The translations under genes and the position numbers were made by a program. 64,000 nucleotides of DNA from Buxus sempervirens (Eukaryota > Streptophyta > Magnoliopsida > Buxales > Buxaceae): positions 29,874,766 to 29,938,765 of the forward strand of contig OX387184.1 of the NCBI GenBank assembly GCA_947561395.2, written 5' to 3'. Every line of letters begins with the position of its first letter. Position 1 is the stretch's first letter. Of this stretch, positions 59,359 to 64,000 are shown piece after piece. Under the pieces are notes generated by a model. The model had not been told where the DNA came from, searched no databases, and worked only from the letters and a program-made list of their open reading frames with translations.

Positions 59359-61147
59359 TGTGCGCACGTCGATCCATGGCGCACGCGATAAGAGGGGGAG
59401 AGTGGGAGTTGCCGCTGCCTGATGGGGTGCAGGCAGACACTTGGATGCCTAAAGGATGTCTATTAGGTGGTCTTCGCGTTGAGATTTTGGGAAAGGGACC
59501 GGTTACGGTTCGGGGAAGTCCATAGACACCCTGGTCAGCCTTGTCAAAAGACAGGTCCCACGGGTTATCCCTGGTTAACGTTTAGCGAGGCAACTCATTT
59601 TTACCTCACCCATCCTAAGCTAGCATGCCTGCTTGATTTGGTCTTTTTTGGCGACCATATGTAAGGTATGGGTCCCTCTTTTGCTTTGATTTTATCTTCT
59701 TTAACTCAAGTGACCTGAGTCTGAATGGTGGGCCCCATTGGAAGGCCTACAAAATGCTAAGTTTGGGCTAGGGTAAGCCCAAGCCCCGTTTGGGGGTTAC
59801 ATTGGATAACCCCATTTTGGATTTGGTTTATTTGATTTGGATATGATTTAAACATGCAAAATTATTAAGTTGGTTTAGATTTTTAAAGTGAGCTTACTGG
59901 GCTGAATAAGATTGATCAAGTTGCTTTAAACCCCACCATTTGGATGGGCTTGTGTTGGGCAAGACGGGTGTGGGTCCCATTGGAAGGCCCATAAAGAAGG
60001 ATTATAGGGCCTTGGATGGGCCCAATTCCCAAGAGAGGGTCCTGGATTAATCAAAGACCAAGCTGGCTCAAAGTGAGTTGGCTTAGATTGATTTTAATCT
60101 TATTATTTCGAAAAAATCAGGTTTCTCTGATCTCTGTGTGCTATCCGTATAATCCATACGGTTTGGCCTGGTCCGTATGACACATATGGACCAGGCCAAA
60201 CCGCCCTGTGTATACGGGTAGGATCCGAAAACCACAAAATCCAATTTTTCAGGGGGAACAAGGAGTCCCTTCCTGATGTGAGTCTCCAAATACCTGTGGG
60301 TCACTGTGTTGACCCACAGTGGCTTTCCAATCCACTTTTAACACCAAAAGCCTACTTTTCAAGTGTTTAACCAAAGAGAAAGGAGGGAGAAGGCTTGGGA
60401 CCTCTCCCTCTCTCATTTTGAGTTCAAACTCAAGGTAAACAAGGACCTTAGGTGTCCCTGTTTTAGTGATGAAGGCTTCCTCCTTTCTTCCATGGGAAAA
60501 AAGAAGATAGTGACCCGGTAGGTCCAAGCCATGGTCTAACCAGCCAAACCATTGTTCGTGCATTCAACAATCAATTGAATATACATGTGAATATACAATA
60601 AAGCACTAAGATATGCTGAAAATCAGTGGGTTTGTGTGGACTATACTTACTAGTGTTCATGTTAAATGGAGTGAAACAAAGGTGAGGAAGGCCTAAACAT
60701 GTATCCTAAGTGCATCAAGCATGTGCAAGGTGATTTGTGCTCACTTCATGTATACAAAGCAAACCAAAACAGTGAATAAAACATGGTGAAAAGCGTATTT
60801 AAGCTTGATGCTCACACATGCAAACCCATGCAAATTATCGACATCATGCAATAATGACACCTCATACACCGAGAGAGTAAGAAGGTAAACAAGAGAAAGG
60901 AATGGGGGGTTTTAAGGGGTACATGAGATGTAAAGTGGAGAACATTCTCTCCTTGAATTTAATAAAATGAAACAACAATATCAAAGAAAAAAAAGGCCTT
61001 AAAAGTCACTTTTAATGGTGTTAACATGGGCCCTCCCTCTCTCTTTTTGAACGTAGACACCTCCCCTTACCATGGGGTTAGCTCATGTACATAAAAGATG
61101 AAAGAAGTGAAGAAGAGAGGAGAGCAATAAAATAACATGCAAGTATC
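59359..61147 (-). mobile_element. Tat-type LTR, left part; split by the next element and continuing past the window
   Basis: TGTGCGCACG at 59359 (candidate TSD CATAC at 59354-59358). It has the family's CTGATGGGGTGCAGGCAGAC, GGGAAGTCCATAGACACCC and TTGGAAGGCCC motifs. Its promoter half would lie beyond 64000. It contains a 19-bp-arm palindrome at 60161-60201. Confidence 0.75.
60145..60201. repeat. Long palindrome in a Tat-type LTR
   Basis: CCGTAT 60145-60150 pairs with ATACGG 60156-60161. A 19-base arm at 60161-60179 (GTTTGGCCTGGTCCGTATG) pairs with 60183-60201 with one mismatch and a 3-base loop. Confidence 0.85.
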
Positions 61148-63586
61148 TGTGCGCACCTAAAAATCCTGGATCCTAGATCGCACACCGGGCGCACCTTTGG
61201 TGCGTGCCTCGGGACATTCGGAGTCGCCACTGCCTGAGAGTGCAGGCAGACACGGTTTTGCCCTAACCGGGTCTAAGTCTGGTCTGCGGCTTATTAGAGA
61301 TGTAGCTAAGTCCTCGGTTACGGTTCGGGGAAGTCTTAAAGACACCCCGGTCCGCCCCGTCGGTCTGACGGGTCCCTCGGGTCTCCCTGGTTTTTGAGTC
61401 AATTTCACCCTTTTCCTAGGCCAGCATGCTGTCTTATTAGGTCTGGCGGGGCCCTCTGAAGGTGTGGGTCCCCCTTTAGCTTGATTTTATCTTTTTATTT
61501 ATTTAAGTGGAGTGGGTCGGATCCGGGTCCCATTGGAAGACCCGTGGGTTACCATGGTTGGGCCTGGGGCCCAGTTGGGTTATTGGGTAACCCATTTTGG
61601 TTATCTATTTAAACTATTTACACATGCAAATGGGCTTAGTGGGCTTGGATTTGGCCCATTAGCCAAAGGTCAAGTGGCCCGGGCCTGTTTATTGAAAACA
61701 GGCCTGGCATGGGCCAGTTTAAGGTGGACCACTCATGTGGGCCAAAAGGAGGTCTTAGTGGGCCCATTTGGGCCCATGGTCCAAAGATGGGCTTAAGGCA
61801 GCCCAAATTGTTTAAGTGGCCGGTTCAGGCCGGTTTAGGCCGGAATTGATCCAACCAGGCCGAGAAATTACATTTTTTAAGTTACATTTACATTGGACCG
61901 TATTTTCTATACGGTCCACTGTCGCCTGTGAATAAAGTATGGTTTTCCTTGCCCGTGAAGTAAACACGGTCCAGACTGGACCGTTCTGAATTTACGGGTG
62001 CTTCCAGTTTTGCATTTTTTGGTGCCGACTCTTCTTGGGATCTGTTCCGGCAGCCTTCTCAGGTGTTCTGATGACTTCAGCTGGAATTTCGGATTCTTCA
62101 AAGTCCTTTCCTTTCCTCTTTTGGCCTAAAAGGCCTTCTTCTCATTTCTTCCTCTTCTAACAGGAAGACCAGCGTCTTTTGGGGTGATCCGTGATCATAT
62201 TTTGGAGTGGGGAAGTGGAAATTACAGCACACTTCTTTAACTTCAAGAAGGGTTTAACCCTTCTATGTCAAAAACTTAAAAAAAGGTTATTGGATGAGTT
62301 AATCAAAGTGTTTTTTTTTTAAACACTTCTTTTCTTCTTTTCTCGTAATGATCAATTCTTTGATATCATCTCCCCATGACACTCACAATAGCAATGGAGT
62401 CAGTAACATTAAAAGTATTCAAAGGAGACTTAAAGAAGAAAGTGAAAATGGGAACATTGTAAAACTCAACATACTTACAATATGGTTTTTGTTAGTGATG
62501 AATTCTCCGGTGAATTTGGCAGCGCTTCCGCGTCCTCCAAGGTTTGCTGGGATGAATTGGGTAGGGCTTGGTTAGGCTGGGTTAAATGGCTTTGATCAAT
62601 GAATGGTAAATGGGAATCTTGGGCATGATCTTGGGGTAATCTTATAGCATAAGGGTAATTTGGGTATATAAAAAAGTTTTGGTTTTGGAGGGGCAGCAAT
62701 TTAGCAGGGTTTGGCCGTGGTAACAGCAAAGGAGAAAGGGGGTGGAGGCCTGGAGGCTCAACTTGTTGAAATGAGGGGGGAGGCCTCTCTATTTATAGGC
62801 AAAAAGGGACGTGCCCGTATTTGAAGTACGGGCGTACCCTGCCCGTAATTCAAATACGGGCTGCCTTGCCCGTAATTCAAATACGGACGCAAAACGAATA
62901 TTTGCAAATCTCGCGAATCCGCCGTACGGGACACGTGTTCCGCCGTACAGCAACGCGTGTCTTCTTAGAGAATCTTGCCCGTATTTGAAATACGGGCATG
63001 CCCTGCCCGTAATTGAAATACGGTCCAGCACGTTTTTTAAATGTTTGGATTTCAAAACTTTATTCAATTTGGTTTTTTGCAAGATTCTTATCCGATTTTT
63101 ACGATTATTTTATTAAAAAGCGAGATTCTCTTTATTAAAATATTATTAAACACATTTATCTTATTTATTTCATTGGTTTGTTCCATTTTTGCTGCCTTTT
63201 TGCCACATGGGCAGTTTTTCTGAGGCTTCAACTGCTCATAATTTCTTCATCCGGTGTCCGATTTCAGCAAACTTAGTGTCGTTGGAACCGGCTCGGAATC
63301 ACCTATCCATTGGGATCAAATTTGGTAGTTGAATTGGGGTTGAGCGAAAAGTCAACTTTTCGCTCCCCAAAAGTTTGACCAGCTCATATCTTTTTCGTCT
63401 GGACTCCGATTCCAGAAAATTCAGTTGCGTTGGAACCGTGTCGAAATGCTATTTTCAATGATATAAAGTTTGATGGCCAAATTATCTTGAATCAAAAAGT
63501 TAATTTTTTGACCCCCTCAGGGTTTGACTAAAAGTTTGACTTTTCATTTTTTGCCATTTTAGGGGTGCAAAAATCAGGTGTCTACA
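61148..63586 (-). repeat. 3' LTR of a Tat-type element that extends past the window
   Basis: Plus-strand TGTGCGCACCTAAAAATCC ... AGGTGTCTACA, 2439 bp. A polypurine tract directly to its right shows it is the 3' LTR of a minus-strand element. TATA at about 62792-62798; GCCCGTA-type hairpins at 62812-63030 and 61895-62010; primer-site echo GGAGTCGCCA at 61220-61229. Left TSD copy would be GTATC (61143-61147). Confidence 0.85.
62792..63030 (-). promoter_or_regulatory. LTR promoter: TATA box and GCCCGTA-type hairpin array
   Basis: Four to five palindromes of the form GCCCGTATTTGAAGTACGGGC lie upstream, in sense, of the minus-strand TATA at 62792-62798. The cluster at 61895-62010 (GGACCGTA/TACGGTCC) repeats the same CCGTA core downstream. 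Confidence 0.75.
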
Positions 63587-63601
63587 GCTGCCCCTCTTTG
63601 C
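63587..63601 (-). other. Polypurine tract of the Tat-type element
   Basis: GCAAAGAGGGGCAGC on the minus strand immediately before the LTR start TGTAGACACC. It fixes orientation for the whole LTR family. Confidence 0.8.
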
Positions 63602-64000
63602 TGGAGTCACCTTGGGGGATGAACAGCAAAGAAGAAAAAGAACCTTATTTTTGCACCTTGCATTTCTGTCGACATGGTCGACGAGCTCAATCATTGAGTT
63701 TGTTGAAAGGGAAGTGTCAGATGTCTGGTATCACTTCCTGGTTTTGGAATCCCTATACCCTCTTTCGGGTTTGAATAGGGCTGTTCCTTAGTTTTTTGTT
63801 TTTGAAAAAGAAAGATAGGATTAAATCTGAGCTCATCAGCCTGTTTCGGCGTTGATGCAAGGCACTTAACAATGTTCTTTTCTTTTTGTTTGTTCCATTA
63901 AAGCTTTTAGTGACTTCAATTCTTGGTCCCTTGAGAGTTTTTTTTTTTATTTTTTTTTATAGGATGCTAGGCTAAGGTTTGGGACTGGGAGTGCCGGTAG
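63602..64000. other. 3' interior of the Tat-type element
   Basis: No coding domain is seen in the visible 400 bases; the element continues to the right. Confidence 0.6.

Noticed and set aside
61157-61408. Overlapping frames at the left end of the Tat-type LTR
   Set aside because: GC-rich LTR end conserved in all copies as non-coding sequence; frames are not kept between copies.

Overview
The window is repeat-dense nuclear DNA of a flowering plant (probably a eudicot; the species cannot be named from the sequence). I found no convincing intact host gene and no tRNA or rRNA gene. Almost every base falls in LTR retrotransposons nested up to four deep. Element boundaries were fixed by hand from TG...CA ends plus matching 5-bp target-site duplications (TSDs), so many coordinates are exact; family names come from motif recognition and are less certain.

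Layout. (1) 1-34551: a minus-strand Tat/Ogre-like Ty3/Gypsy element. Its 5' LTR is 32119-34551, with a tRNA-Arg-type primer-binding site at 32099-32116. Its 3' LTR is on the left (1-11410, cut by the window edge), preceded by a polypurine tract at 11411-11425. No gag or pol is visible; instead it carries an antisense, intron-bearing gene region resembling the plant mobile domain (PMD) family (about 13257-17880). Its left LTR holds a Tekay-like lone LTR (1990-11019), which holds a Tat-type lone LTR (5602-10690), which holds another Tekay-like lone LTR (6125-8493). The PMD region holds a Tat-type lone LTR (13839-15637). The interior also holds a SIRE-type Copia element with both LTRs (18210-27517) and a Tat-type lone LTR (28133-31171). 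(2) 34552-43125: a chromovirus fragment (gag, protease, RT), then a Tat-type LTR (37753-43125) containing two Cassandra TRIM derivatives with 5S-like sequence. (3) 43126-45159: a second chromovirus 3' end and unassigned sequence. (4) About 45160-64000: a minus-strand Copia element split by a gag-only Copia element (46021-52376), by a Tat-type LTR (52537-56963) that itself contains a lone SIRE LTR (52663-53875), and by a Tat-type LTR (59359 onward) that is itself split by the 3' end of another Tat-type element (61148-64000).

Main pattern. Every long Tat-type LTR read across its promoter carries an array of short inverted repeats just upstream of a TATA box, and several carry a second array about 1 kb away in the transcribed part. 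Arm sequences differ between LTRs (TGTATCCGGC, TGTATCCGAC, GCCCGTA, GACCGAAATT) but agree within one LTR. The PMD-like gene region is bracketed by the same hairpin as its own element's LTR, and the SIRE accessory ORF has a TATA box with the same GCTGGCAGC core as the SIRE LTR. A shared cis-code linking LTR promoters and accessory-gene promoters is the most novel signal here. It is a hypothesis from pattern only.
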